A program made the position numbers and the translations under genes. This document shows, in pieces, positions 50,376-59,421 of a DNA stretch of 64,000 nucleotides. Position 1 is the first letter of the stretch. Each line of letters opens with the position of its first letter. Location: NCBI GenBank assembly GCA_015061805.1, contig SUVV01000003.1, forward strand, positions 62,001 through 126,000. Direction: 5' to 3'. The stretch is from Lentisphaerota bacterium. Its GTDB lineage: Bacteria > Verrucomicrobiota > Lentisphaeria > Victivallales > Victivallaceae. The notes beneath the pieces were generated by a model. It was not told the origin of the DNA and ran no database searches. It saw only the letters and a program-made list of their open reading frames with translations.

Positions 50376-52915
50376 ATAATTCTGTTTCGCTTCTGATTGT
50401 TTTGTCCGTGATGTTCATCGCCGCTCCGTTTCAAAGTTACGCAAAAGGCGATCACTATGCTTTTTTAGAAGAACAAGACGTCATCCAACGGATAATGATG
50501 ACCTTATATCAGAATCCCAACCGGCAAGATGCTGAAAAAGTGTTCGTTTTTCTCGCCCATTTTGCCGATTCAAAACTTGCCGGTAAAAAGCATCTTTTCG
50601 GAGTTTTTTGCGGAGAATTATTCCTGCGTTACCCCGATAGAATCGAAACATGGCAGCAAAAATCTTCCGCTCCGGTGTACCGGACTGTTATGCGAATTGC
50701 CTCAAATTATGCCGCCGCTTTGAAAACCCCCGGAGTTGAGACTTTATTGAACATGCCGCCGGAAAAATTTTCCCCTGACCTGCTTGAGGCCTGCTGGAGC
50801 GGATTTTTTGCTTCCGGCAAAACCGGATATGTCGAACAGATCATAAAACGGGCATTACTTTTCCCCGAAGATGGCGGACTTGATATTATCCGCAAAGCCG
50901 CATTATGGTCACTTATGGAATTGAGTGAAAAGCATCCGGTGATAAAAAGCACCTTTAAAAACTATCTGCGCAACAAAGCATTACCCAATGTTCAATACAA
51001 ACTGGCAATGGAAATCAGCGAAAGCAAACAGCAGGAATTGCTGGGCAGAGTATTGATTTCAGACAAAAGCAAAGATGCTGAATTCAATGAAACAAATCGT
51101 CCGAAGCAGGAGAATGATCAGGAAACTGAACTCGGCGATGATTTTTTTGATTTTCTGAAGTTGACCACCCAACATACTGAAAAACAGTTTATCAGCAAAA
51201 TCCGGACAATCATTGCCGGAGAGGTCAAATCACGCTTTCCGGAACTCACGGAAAAACAGTGTCTGGAAATCACCGATAATCTGCTCTCGTTGAAAGATGC
51301 CGGAATCCCCCGAAAAGTTCCGGATCAGGGCGGTTTTCTGGAATTTCTGGCTATTCAGAAATTTATGAAAGAAAACAACGCCAAAGAACGGCATCACCTG
51401 CTCTATCTGGAATACGCCCTGCGTCTGGCATCACAATATCACCCCGATGCCGATGTTTCACGTTTTATTTTCCGGGTGTTGAATACTACCGCTAATTCCC
51501 TGGTCTATCTGAAAGACGAAATGTTGCAGAAGTATAAACTCCATCCTTATCTGGTCGATATGCTCAAAGGCGGCAGGGCGCTCCGTACCGGCTGGAAACA
51601 TCGTGGCGGCACTTACAGCGATTCCGTAACGCCGCACGGGTGGCAGAGTTTTAAAGAAAATCTGATCCAAGCCGGGAAACATTTCTCGGATGCCTATCAC
51701 AGGCATCCGAATTATCCGGAGGCTCCTGCCCAGATGATCGCAGTGGAAGGTGCTTCAAGTGACAGCAAAAAGATGGCGATCTGGCTGCGCCGTTCCCTGA
51801 TCGCCCAGATCAATTACCGGGAAGCGATCGAAAATTATGTTTGGTACAAACTTCCGAGTTGGGGCGGTTCCACCGCCGACTTGCGGAATTGCGCCAAAGC
51901 CTTTTTTGCACTCGGCAAAACATATCCGCAAGCAGCGCACAACGGACTGTTTTTACTGCAGGCGTTTCTGAGTGAACTTCCGGCAGCAGACAGCATAAGA
52001 TATTTTTCCAATACCGGAAATTATCGCGAAGTCAAAGAGATCCTGCTCAATATCAGCGAAATTGATGCCAGCGAAAAGCATTTCCTCGGCACAGCAGCGA
52101 TTTTTGGCAACGACATGGAAAGTGCAAAGAAAATGTATGACTCCATGACCCCGGAGGAACTGGATTTTAATCTGGGCAGAACCGCGGGGAAATTGCCATC
52201 GCTGTACTGGTTCGACTTCCCGGCGCTTTACGAACTTTTCAATGCCGATCCTGACCGGCACGAACTTTTCAAAGCTCTGACCCGCATGAGCAATCAACAG
52301 AGAGATGAAATTCTCAAAAAACGTATCAATACCTGTCAGGATCCCAGACACAAACAGACTTTGATCGGGCTTTATCTTACGCTCAATGCCAGAGTCTCTT
52401 TTCTGACATTCCGGCAGAAAACGCCGGTTCTGATCCGACTTTTGAACAAATATCAGGAAAATATGCCGCTGATCAAAGAAGCGATTGCTCTGGGTATCGA
52501 TCTCGAAACTCCGTACGGACGTCTGGGATTCCGTCCGCTTTACTACGCTTTTACCTATGACAAAAGCAATAAAATTGCCGACTTGCTGTTATCTGCCGGA
52601 GCCGACCCCAATGGTGCATGGGGAGAACATTTTCCGCTGGACTATATGATAAGAAAAAAATTTCCTCCGGAACAAATCCGCCTTCTGATCAAAACCGGTG
52701 CCGACCCCAACCGGAAGTACCGGAAAAGTTTCACTCCACTCCATGCGGCATTCAACAATTTTGAAGCAGCGGTAATTCTGGTCGAAGCCGGTGCAAAGCT
52801 CAATGAAGTCAGCGAATTCGGTCAAACGCCGCTCGATCTGGCGCGAAAAATGGGCTCCGGGAAAGTGGAAAAATATTTGCGGAGCAAAGGTGCAAAGTTC
52901 GCGCATGAACTTTGA
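50372..52915 (+). CDS. Large secreted protein with C-terminal ankyrin repeats
   Basis: 847 residues with a signal peptide (VSLLIVLSVMFIAAPFQSYA). The first ~690 residues are helical, of no recognised family, with HEAT/TPR-like character. The C-terminal ~150 residues contain about four ankyrin repeats: RPLYYAFTYDKSNKIADLLL with SAGADPNG, RLLIKTGADPNRK, FTPLHAAFNNFEAAVILVEA and GQTPLDLARKMGSGKVEKYL. It is translated from an ATG overlapping the hydrolase stop, and the two exported proteins may act together. Codon use seems more AT-rich than in neighbours. Confidence 0.7.
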   Translation: MNNSVSLLIVLSVMFIAAPFQSYAKGDHYAFLEEQDVIQRIMMTLYQNPNRQDAEKVFVFLAHFADSKLAGKKHLFGVFCGELFLRYPDRIETWQQKSSAPVYRTVMRIASNYAAALKTPGVETLLNMPPEKFSPDLLEACWSGFFASGKTGYVEQIIKRALLFPEDGGLDIIRKAALWSLMELSEKHPVIKSTFKNYLRNKALPNVQYKLAMEISESKQQELLGRVLISDKSKDAEFNETNRPKQENDQETELGDDFFDFLKLTTQHTEKQFISKIRTIIAGEVKSRFPELTEKQCLEITDNLLSLKDAGIPRKVPDQGGFLEFLAIQKFMKENNAKERHHLLYLEYALRLASQYHPDADVSRFIFRVLNTTANSLVYLKDEMLQKYKLHPYLVDMLKGGRALRTGWKHRGGTYSDSVTPHGWQSFKENLIQAGKHFSDAYHRHPNYPEAPAQMIAVEGASSDSKKMAIWLRRSLIAQINYREAIENYVWYKLPSWGGSTADLRNCAKAFFALGKTYPQAAHNGLFLLQAFLSELPAADSIRYFSNTGNYREVKEILLNISEIDASEKHFLGTAAIFGNDMESAKKMYDSMTPEELDFNLGRTAGKLPSLYWFDFPALYELFNADPDRHELFKALTRMSNQQRDEILKKRINTCQDPRHKQTLIGLYLTLNARVSFLTFRQKTPVLIRLLNKYQENMPLIKEAIALGIDLETPYGRLGFRPLYYAFTYDKSNKIADLLLSAGADPNGAWGEHFPLDYMIRKKFPPEQIRLLIKTGADPNRKYRKSFTPLHAAFNNFEAAVILVEAGAKLNEVSEFGQTPLDLARKMGSGKVEKYLRSKGAKFAHEL

Positions 52916-52940
52916 ACGCCCGTTCCAACCCTGTCCGGCC

Positions 52941-52969
52941 TTGAAAAAAACACCATGATGTGCTATATT
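52941..52969 (+). promoter_or_regulatory. Promoter of the GT2-rlmH operon
   Basis: TTGAAA, a 17-bp spacer and TATATT. Transcription should start near 52977, which excludes the in-frame ATG at 52976 as the start of the glycosyltransferase and supports the one at 53009. Confidence 0.75.
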
Positions 52970-53008
52970 ATATGAATGTATTTTGTTAAGTATTATGGAG
53001 TTGACATC

Positions 53009-54415
53009 ATGAAAAAATCATCTGCCTTCTGGCAAAGCAAGGGACAATGGATACTCGAAATGAGTGTTCTGATCGCCGTTTTTGCCGTTTTTGCCTGGGC
53101 AGCGCTCCACGGAGTCAGAAGTCAGAGCGCTTATTTGTTTGATCAGAAAAATTCTTTGGAAACAATTTTGCTTTATGTGGGGATATTTTCCGGGATCGTC
53201 CCGGTATTCTACCTGATTTTTCAAGCGGTTCTGGTCTGCTTCTATGCCCCGGTGAAGCGCGATCACATCGACAGCGCCGACCTGCCCTCCTGCACCATTA
53301 TCGTCCCGGCTTACAACGAAGGCGCCGCCGTTGCCGAAACCTTGCGCGCTCTGCTCAAAAGCGACTATCCTGCGGAAAAACTGGAGATCATCGCCATCAA
53401 TGACGGTTCCGCCGATGATACCTGGAACTGGATCACTCTGGTTTCCGGTGAAGCCGAAGGCAGGATCACCGCCATCAACCTTGAACAGAATCAAGGCAAA
53501 AAACATGCACTCCACCTCGGATTCAACCGGGCAAAAAATGATATCGTCGTCACCATCGACAGCGATTCCATCGTCACCGCCGATACCTTGAAAAATCTGG
53601 TGCTTCCCTTTGAAGATCCCAAAGTCGGCGGTTCTGCCGGTGTTGTCCGGGTCCGCAACATCCATCATGGACTTATTCCCCGGATATTGGATGTCTGTTT
53701 TGTGTTTTCCTGCGACTTTATCCGGAGCGCCCAGAGCGCGATCGGCGCTGTACTCTGTTCCCCCGGGGCGATCAGCGCTTACCGCAAAGCGGCACTGCTG
53801 CCGCATCTGGACGGCTGGCTCCATCAGACCTTCCTCGGCAAGCCCTCGACTATCGGTGAAGACCGGGCGCTGACCAGCATCCTGCTGCGCAACGATTACC
53901 GGGTGGTTCTGCAGAATAACGCTCAAGTGGAAACCAATGTGCCGGTTGATTATCCGCAGTTGTGCCGTACGCTTATCCGCTGGACCCGCGGCGATGTCCG
54001 TGAAGGTCTGCTGATGATCCGTCATTTTTACAAACGGTTCAGTTTCGGTGACTGGAGATTGCTGGCGCTCAAGATCAATCTTTTCTGTCAGCTGCTCGGA
54101 CTGCTTCTGCCGCTGTTGATGCTGCCGCTGACGATTTTCACCATATTCTACTGCATAAATAATTTTGTTTTCATGCTTAATTACACTGTTTTCATCACCT
54201 GGCTCTGGGCGATGATCCCGGCGGTGCTTTACGCTCACCGCGAAACTCCGTTCAAGGCGGCGTGGGCGTTTATCAGTGCGGTTTTCAGTTTGTTCGCGCT
54301 GTCCTGGGTCTGCATCTATTCGTGGATCACCATGAGCAACCCCGGCTGGATGACCCGCGACATCTCCAAAAAAGATGATGCCGAAGTCACCGTACGCGGA
54401 GTGCACAGCAACTGA
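53009..54415 (+). CDS. Membrane-bound processive glycosyltransferase, family 2
   Basis: 468 residues. Two membrane segments come first (ILEMSVLIAVFAVFAWAALH and a second near 60-80), then a cytosolic GT-A domain: IIVPAYNEGAAVAETLRALL, IAINDGSADDTW, VVTIDSDSIV (D,D,D), GEDRALTSILL and TLIRWTRGDVREG (Q/RxxRW-like acceptor motif). Four C-terminal membrane helices follow. The architecture matches synthases of beta-linked polymers such as PgaC, NodC or hyaluronan synthase; the polymer is unknown. The start was chosen by the GGAG site and by the promoter position. Confidence 0.87.
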   Translation: MKKSSAFWQSKGQWILEMSVLIAVFAVFAWAALHGVRSQSAYLFDQKNSLETILLYVGIFSGIVPVFYLIFQAVLVCFYAPVKRDHIDSADLPSCTIIVPAYNEGAAVAETLRALLKSDYPAEKLEIIAINDGSADDTWNWITLVSGEAEGRITAINLEQNQGKKHALHLGFNRAKNDIVVTIDSDSIVTADTLKNLVLPFEDPKVGGSAGVVRVRNIHHGLIPRILDVCFVFSCDFIRSAQSAIGAVLCSPGAISAYRKAALLPHLDGWLHQTFLGKPSTIGEDRALTSILLRNDYRVVLQNNAQVETNVPVDYPQLCRTLIRWTRGDVREGLLMIRHFYKRFSFGDWRLLALKINLFCQLLGLLLPLLMLPLTIFTIFYCINNFVFMLNYTVFITWLWAMIPAVLYAHRETPFKAAWAFISAVFSLFALSWVCIYSWITMSNPGWMTRDISKKDDAEVTVRGVHSN

Positions 54416-54864
54416 TGCAGTTTGAACGTTTCATCAAAATCATCGCGGTCGGCAAGATGAAAGACAAGCACCTTGCGGTGCTGACCGATGATTTTCTGCT
54501 CCGGCTCCGGAAATATGGGAAATGCGATCTGGTCGTATTGCCGGATTCCGATGTCGCCCGCGAAGGCGAAGCGATCTGCCGGGAACTGGATAAAGAGCGC
54601 AATGCCGATATTTTTGTGCTTTCAGAAGAGGGCAGAGAGTGGACGACTTCCCAATTTTCCGGACAGTTGGGAACACTTGACCGCCGGGCAGTCTTCGTCA
54701 TCGGCGGTCCATTCGGATTATCGGAAGAGGTAAAAAAACGCGCGAAACATCTCTGGTCATTGTCAAAATTGACCTTTACCCATGAGATGGCACGGTTTCT
54801 GCTGTGTGAACAACTCTACCGGGCGCTGAATCTGCTCAACGGCGGCGCCTACCACCACGACTGA
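54415..54864 (+). CDS. rlmH: 23S rRNA pseudouridine(1915) N3-methyltransferase RlmH
   Basis: SPOUT enzyme acting on the assembled 70S ribosome at helix 69. 149 residues. IKIIAVGKMKDKHLAVLTDD is the N-terminus, VLSEEGREWTTSQFS precedes the SAM pocket FVIGGPFGLSEEVKKRA, and the C-terminal knot is LTFTHEMARFLLCEQLYRA ending in YHHD. Its ATG overlaps the upstream TGA by one base. Confidence 0.95.
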   Translation: MQFERFIKIIAVGKMKDKHLAVLTDDFLLRLRKYGKCDLVVLPDSDVAREGEAICRELDKERNADIFVLSEEGREWTTSQFSGQLGTLDRRAVFVIGGPFGLSEEVKKRAKHLWSLSKLTFTHEMARFLLCEQLYRALNLLNGGAYHHD

Positions 54865-54901
54865 AGCAAAACAACGCTGCTTGTAACGCAACGTAATTTG
54901 T

Positions 54902-55079
54902 GCGCCAGCCATAAGCCCACATCAACAGCCTCTCGCCTGCCGGGCTTTGAGCCCGGCGATTGGCGCCCTCAAGCCGCCCGGAATCAGGAGCGATATCGCA
55001 CAGCCTGGCGCGTTTTGCCGAGAAGTCCGCGAGGGGAGTGTACTTGCGTACTCGACCCGAGCGGCGACGACTGCAAGGC
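54902..55079 (+). repeat. R2 structured repeat, copy 2
   Basis: First of two tandem R2 units behind rlmH. Order: GCGCCAGCCATAAGCC, CTCTCGCCTGCC, hairpin GCCGGGC-TTTGA-GCCCGGC (54939-54957), GATTGGCGC, AGCCGCCCGGAATCAGGAGC, a GATATC palindrome, GCGAGGGGAGTG, hairpin GAG(TG)TAC-TTGC-GTACTC (55036-55053), CGACCCGAGCGGCGACGAC and TGCAAGGCG. No ORF is credible; the reading frames here have no start sites and repeat between the copies. Confidence 0.75.
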
Positions 55080-55279
55080 GCGCCAGTCATAAGCCGCCAT
55101 CAGGCGGCGATACAACAATACTACCTCCCGCCTGCCGGACGATCAGTCCGGCGATTGGCGCAAACCAAGCCGCCCGGAATCAGGAGCGATATCGCACAGC
55201 CGGGCGCGTTTTGCCGAGGAGTCCGCGAGGGGAGTGTACTTGCGTACTCGACCCGAGCGGCGACGACCGCAAGGCGCGC
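55080..55279 (+). repeat. R2 structured repeat, copy 3
   Basis: Second tandem unit. The last 113 bp are almost identical to copy 2, with about four substitutions. The first hairpin is GCCGGAC-GATCA-GTCCGGC (55134-55152): relative to copy 2 one G-C pair became A-T on both arms while the loop changed completely. It carries an extra small hairpin GCCGCCatcaGGCGGC near 55094-55109. It lies between the convergent rlmH and DUF1893 genes. Confidence 0.75.
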
Positions 55280-55304
55280 TCCGGCAAAGCGAGATCGCTC
55301 CGTG

Positions 55305-55835
55305 TCACTTCATATTCGCGACGGCAACTTCCAGAGCCTTCACACCTTCGGTTGGTTCAGAGATATTCAACACCGTCAGTTCCATGGGGCAAAGTCCGTT
55401 GCGGCGGCGGTTGAGAATATCTTTCACCCGCAAAGTATAGGTGACTTTGATGTTATGCTTCTGCAAAATTTCCACGGCACTGTCGCAGATAAGTTCGGCG
55501 TGGACATATTTGACCTTGCCGCAGATAGCGACCATAGCGGCGGCTTTGCCGATGACCTTGTCGACCAGGACAGAATTTTTCATTTTATCCGGATGCTGAC
55601 GGTAGATGTCGAGGATAGGAGAAATTCCTCTGCCGTTTTCTTCGTGGATGATGTCCCCATATTTGATGATGACACATCCGGCTTTGTTGTCGATGATCTT
55701 CTGCCGTGCATACTGAACGGCGTGTTTTTCAGCCTGCCTTGCCGCTCCGCAACTGCCATATTTACAGCAAAAACATCCGGTCAACACACCAACTGCAATG
55801 ACCACGGCACACATCATCAAAACAAAACGCAACAT
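55305..55835 (-). CDS. DUF1893-domain lipoprotein
   Basis: 176 residues from the ATG with a GAGGTG site (an upstream in-frame start is less likely). A lipoprotein-type signal, MLRFVLMMCAVVIAVGVLTG followed by Cys, precedes a DUF1893-like domain: AVQYARQKIIDNKAGCVIIK, GRGISPILDIY, VLVDKVIGKAAAMVAICGKV, and NGLCPMELTVLNI. DUF1893 proteins have a cytidine-deaminase-like fold without established activity and are usually cytosolic, so the export signal is odd. It follows the metallophosphoesterase gene by 25 nt. Confidence 0.75.
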   Translation of the reverse strand: MLRFVLMMCAVVIAVGVLTGCFCCKYGSCGAARQAEKHAVQYARQKIIDNKAGCVIIKYGDIIHEENGRGISPILDIYRQHPDKMKNSVLVDKVIGKAAAMVAICGKVKYVHAELICDSAVEILQKHNIKVTYTLRVKDILNRRRNGLCPMELTVLNISEPTEGVKALEVAVANMK

Positions 55836-55860
55836 ATTACACCTCATTTGTCTTCTGTAT

Positions 55861-57000
55861 TCAATCTCTTTCAAGTTTTATCAGCGTTATTTCGGACGGC
55901 ACGCCGAACCGGACAGGGAATCCACTCCAGATACCGGTACCATTGGAAACATAAAGCCGGGCGGAACCGGAACGGTATTCTCCGGAAACGAAACCGCCAT
56001 TAAGACGTTTGACGATCCAGTTCAACCCCGGAAACATCCCACCGTGGGTGTGACCGGAAAGTTGCAGCATCACATCCAGTTTTCCGGCTTCCCGCGCCAG
56101 ATCCGGACGATGAGAGAGCAGGATGACCGGCTCATCGTGAGCGACCTCACGCAAAGCCTGCCGGAAATTCACCACCGGCAGACCGAAGCGCTTACCGGCA
56201 TAATCGCCGACTCCGACCAACGTCAGACCGCAGGGAAGTTTTACCGAAGTGTTTATCAGCATGTGAACATTGCACTCATTCTCCAGAAAGTTGATCCATG
56301 GAACAAAACCGGAATAGTATTCGTGATTTCCCGGCACGCCGTAAACCCCGTACCGGGCGCGCAGATTCCGCAATGGCAGCAGCAATTTGCCCATCCGGGC
56401 AACATTGCCGTCCACCAGATCACCGCCGAGCAGAACCAGATCGGCATCAAGGGAATTGACTTTGGCAACAATCAGCGGCAGCCATTCCGGGTCACTCATC
56501 CGGTTGATGTGAAGATCGGTCAGGAAAACGATTTTCAAATCATCGGCTTTCCCGGGAAGTTCAGCGAACTCCATTTCGACCTTGCGGATAGCGGGGAAAC
56601 GGATCCCTTCAAAAATTCCGACTCCGGCAACGGTCAGCGCAACTGCGAACAGTACCAAATTCAAATAGCGGAGACTTTTCTTTATTTTTTCCGATATCCG
56701 CAATTTGAAAATTCCGGCAGCACTCCGCGCCAGCAGACGGCAGAATTCAGATGCCAGAAGCAAAAAGAAAAATATGAAATGCACTGCATAAATCAATGCG
56801 CCGATGAGCAGCAGCCACCGGGGAAGTTCCGGAGCAAAGTAGACCGGCCCGCCGAAAAGATGAAATATCTGAAATTTGAATGCCGCCAATAAGACCACCA
56901 CACTCAAAATAATTTTGAGCGCAACTCTCCGGCGCGGGATGGTCAATACCGCACGCCAGATGACGAATGCGGCTGATAATACGGCAAAAAAAGCTATCAA
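55861..57000 (-). CDS. Membrane-anchored metallophosphoesterase
   Basis: 379 residues. Four membrane helices fill the first ~135 residues. The calcineurin-like domain follows: FLTDLHINRMS (DxH), LGGDLVDGN (GDxxD), VPGNHEYYSG (GNHD-type), LLSHRPDL and LSGHTHGGMF (GHxH). This is the YkuE/YaeI-like architecture, with the active site probably on the outer face of the inner membrane; a lipid or undecaprenyl-type phosphate is possible but unproven. The start appears to be TTG with a GAAAGG site 11 nt away, as no ATG exists before residue ~140. Confidence 0.85.
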   Translation of the reverse strand: MIAFFAVLSAAFVIWRAVLTIPRRRVALKIILSVVVLLAAFKFQIFHLFGGPVYFAPELPRWLLLIGALIYAVHFIFFFLLLASEFCRLLARSAAGIFKLRISEKIKKSLRYLNLVLFAVALTVAGVGIFEGIRFPAIRKVEMEFAELPGKADDLKIVFLTDLHINRMSDPEWLPLIVAKVNSLDADLVLLGGDLVDGNVARMGKLLLPLRNLRARYGVYGVPGNHEYYSGFVPWINFLENECNVHMLINTSVKLPCGLTLVGVGDYAGKRFGLPVVNFRQALREVAHDEPVILLSHRPDLAREAGKLDVMLQLSGHTHGGMFPGLNWIVKRLNGGFVSGEYRSGSARLYVSNGTGIWSGFPVRFGVPSEITLIKLERD

Positions 57001-57088
57001 AACAGAAAACCTTTCAAATATTAACTTTTCAGAAAATGTAATATAGCGTGCGATCGACTCTTTGTCAAATCATTTTTGGTTTCAGAAA

Positions 57089-58342
57089 TTATTCTGACTT
57101 CTGCTCAAGCAGGAAACGGGCATTCTCATCGCCGCCTTCCGCCGCCTTGCGCAGGAGTTTCAAACCGTTTTCCCGGTCTTTACGGACTCCGCGTCCGTCG
57201 AGCAGAGCGATCGCCATTTTACGCATGCCGATAAAGGAACCGGCAAGCGCGGAACGCCGATACCAATTGTATGCCGAAACATCATCCTTGGCGACCCCTG
57301 AAGCCTGATTATAGCAATCGCCCAGTTTCCACGCGGCAGTTTCATCGCCTCCGGAAGCCGCAAGACGATAATTTTCAACGGCATTTGTCCAACTCTGCTC
57401 AACCCCGGTACCCCGGGCGAAACAATCACCCAGAGCGCAAAGCGCCGGAGGATAACCGCTTTTACCGGCAAGGCGGAAAAAACGTACCGCTTTCGCCGGA
57501 TCATAATCGACTCCGACTCCGGCGAGATACATTCTGCCGAGATTCACCATGGCGCGTTGATTACCGAGTTTCACGGCGCGCCGGGTCAACTTCATGGCTT
57601 TGTCGTGATCCGGCGGCAATCCGGTTCCATTGAAGAGGATTTCCGCAAGTTGTGCCAATGCTTCGGCATTTCCCCGGTCGGCGGCCTGCTGCAAAAATTT
57701 CACCCCGGCGGAAATGTCGATATCTCCGCCGATACCGGAACGCAAACAGGCAGAATAAAGCAACAGCGCTTCCGGGCTGACATCCGGGCGTTTGACATAT
57801 CCGGCAAGACGGCGGCGCAACTCCGCGCCATGCCGGGGGGCATCCTTAAAAAGATAGCGGGCAAGAAGCAATTTGCCGTATTCTGAAACCTCTGCTGCTT
57901 TGCGCATCAATTGCAAGGCTTGTTCTTTGTCGGCTTTCAGAGCCGGGAAATCACCGTATTCACTCTTCTCGGCGGGGACTCCGGAATAGAGCAACTCGGC
58001 ATAACGCGCCATAGCTTCAGCGAGATTGCCCTGCATCGCCCGACGGTAATATAACGCCGCCATCGCATTGGATTTGCGGCATCCCCAGCCGCGTTCAAAA
58101 CAGCGCGCCAGATTGTATTGAGAAGCAGTATGACCGGCATCAGCGGCCCGCCGGAACCAGTACACTGCCAGAATCAGATTGACCGGACGTTTGCGTCCGA
58201 AAAAGTGTTCAATTGCCAAATCATAGGCGGCGTTTGCATCGCCTTTCCGGGCGCGATCTTCCAGCGATTCCGGGGCCTTTGCCAGAATCACCGGACAAAA
58301 AAATGCCGTACATGCAATCAGCATTGCAAGTACGGCACGCAT
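57089..58342 (-). CDS. Exported Sel1-like (TPR-type) repeat protein
   Basis: 417 residues with a signal peptide (MRAVLAMLIACTAFFCPVIL). The mature part is nearly all Sel1 repeats of ~36 residues, about nine of them, e.g. ALCALGDCFARGTGVEQSWT and AMVNLGRMYLAGVGVDYDPA. Sel1 proteins are scaffolds for protein-protein contacts in the periplasm. The start was chosen because the longer in-frame ORF runs antisense-like through the end of lpxD. It follows lpxD by 23 nt in the guaB-ompH-lpxD operon. Confidence 0.85.
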   Translation of the reverse strand: MRAVLAMLIACTAFFCPVILAKAPESLEDRARKGDANAAYDLAIEHFFGRKRPVNLILAVYWFRRAADAGHTASQYNLARCFERGWGCRKSNAMAALYYRRAMQGNLAEAMARYAELLYSGVPAEKSEYGDFPALKADKEQALQLMRKAAEVSEYGKLLLARYLFKDAPRHGAELRRRLAGYVKRPDVSPEALLLYSACLRSGIGGDIDISAGVKFLQQAADRGNAEALAQLAEILFNGTGLPPDHDKAMKLTRRAVKLGNQRAMVNLGRMYLAGVGVDYDPAKAVRFFRLAGKSGYPPALCALGDCFARGTGVEQSWTNAVENYRLAASGGDETAAWKLGDCYNQASGVAKDDVSAYNWYRRSALAGSFIGMRKMAIALLDGRGVRKDRENGLKLLRKAAEGGDENARFLLEQKSE

Positions 58343-58365
58343 AATATCAACTTTCCTGAAGAAAA

Positions 58366-59421
58366 TCAGTTGGAAGCGAGCGCTTTTTTCAGCGCCGCGA
58401 TCTCGGCTTCCAATTCTTTGATCCTGGCATCCTGCTTCATCACGCGCTTGGGCAGAGTCAGACGCGCCATGAATTCGCGCTGGCTTTCGGCAGGAGTACC
58501 GATCGCGATGGTTCCGGCGGGCAAACTTTTCACCACGCCGCTGGTTCCGGCGACCTGACAACCGTCACCGATGGTAATGTGACCGTTGATACCGGCTTTG
58601 GCGGCGATGATCACACCGCGACCGATTTCAGTACTTCCGGCGATACCGCACTGGGCGATCAGGATGGAACTTTCACTGACGACCACGTTATGAGCGACCA
58701 TCACCTGATCGTCGATCTTGACATTGCTTTTGATCCAGGTCTTGCCGAAACGGGCGCGGTCAACGGTGGTATTGGCACCGATTTCAACATCGTCGTCGAT
58801 CTGAACGATACCGGTCTGGGGAACTTTCACCAATCCGGCAGGGCCGGGAACAAATCCGAAACCGTCAGCACCGATGACCACTCCGGAGTGGATGATGTTC
58901 TTGTTTCCGATAAGACAGCGGAACATCACGGTGACATTGGGTGAAAGCACCGTGCCGCAGCCGATTTTGACTTCATGTCCGATGTAGCATCCGGCACCGA
59001 TGACCGTATTATCGCCGATGACCACATCACGTTCGATGACCGCATTGGCTCCGATGGAAACATTATTTCCGAGTTTCGCCGAGGGATCGACCACCGCAGA
59101 GGGATGGACTCCGGGGATGGGAGCCGGGGCTTCTTCAGCGTACATCGCGGCGATTTTAGCGAACGCCAGATCGACATTATCGCAGACGATGATCGTCCGG
59201 CTGGAACAATCCGCATTGGCAAGATCGGGGCAGACCAGAATGATACCGGCGGCAGCAGAACTCAACTGTTCCTCATATTTTTTACTGCCGACGAAACTCA
59301 AATGTTCAGCAGAAGCATACTTTACAGCGGCGACACCAGTCACAGTACGAGCGGCATCTCCGCAGATACGTCCCCCGGTAATTTCGGCGATTTGAGCGGC
59401 AGAAAGAGTAATCTGTTTCAT
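58366..59421 (-). CDS. lpxD: UDP-3-O-(3-hydroxyacyl)glucosamine N-acyltransferase
   Basis: Third acylation step of lipid A synthesis. 351 residues. An N-terminal uridine-binding domain (SFVGSKKYEEQLSSAAAGII) precedes the left-handed beta helix (VVIGDNTVIGAGCYIGHEVK, GVVIGADGFGFVPG), with the catalytic His in KIDDQVMVAHNVVVSESS. The C-terminal helix RIKELEAEIAALKKALAS can form a coiled coil. Its ATG overlaps the ompH stop (TAATG). The order skp-lpxD is the usual one in Gram-negative bacteria. Confidence 0.96.
   Translation of the reverse strand: MKQITLSAAQIAEITGGRICGDAARTVTGVAAVKYASAEHLSFVGSKKYEEQLSSAAAGIILVCPDLANADCSSRTIIVCDNVDLAFAKIAAMYAEEAPAPIPGVHPSAVVDPSAKLGNNVSIGANAVIERDVVIGDNTVIGAGCYIGHEVKIGCGTVLSPNVTVMFRCLIGNKNIIHSGVVIGADGFGFVPGPAGLVKVPQTGIVQIDDDVEIGANTTVDRARFGKTWIKSNVKIDDQVMVAHNVVVSESSILIAQCGIAGSTEIGRGVIIAAKAGINGHITIGDGCQVAGTSGVVKSLPAGTIAIGTPAESQREFMARLTLPKRVMKQDARIKELEAEIAALKKALASN

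Noticed and set aside
52976-53008. Upstream ATG for the GT2 synthase
   Set aside because: It coincides with the predicted transcription start from the promoter at 52941-52969 and has no ribosome site; the ATG at 53009 has GGAG.
54947-56003. Plus-strand ORFs across the R2 tandem and into the DUF1893 gene
   Set aside because: They repeat with the DNA repeat, have no start signals and run antisense to a well-supported lipoprotein gene.
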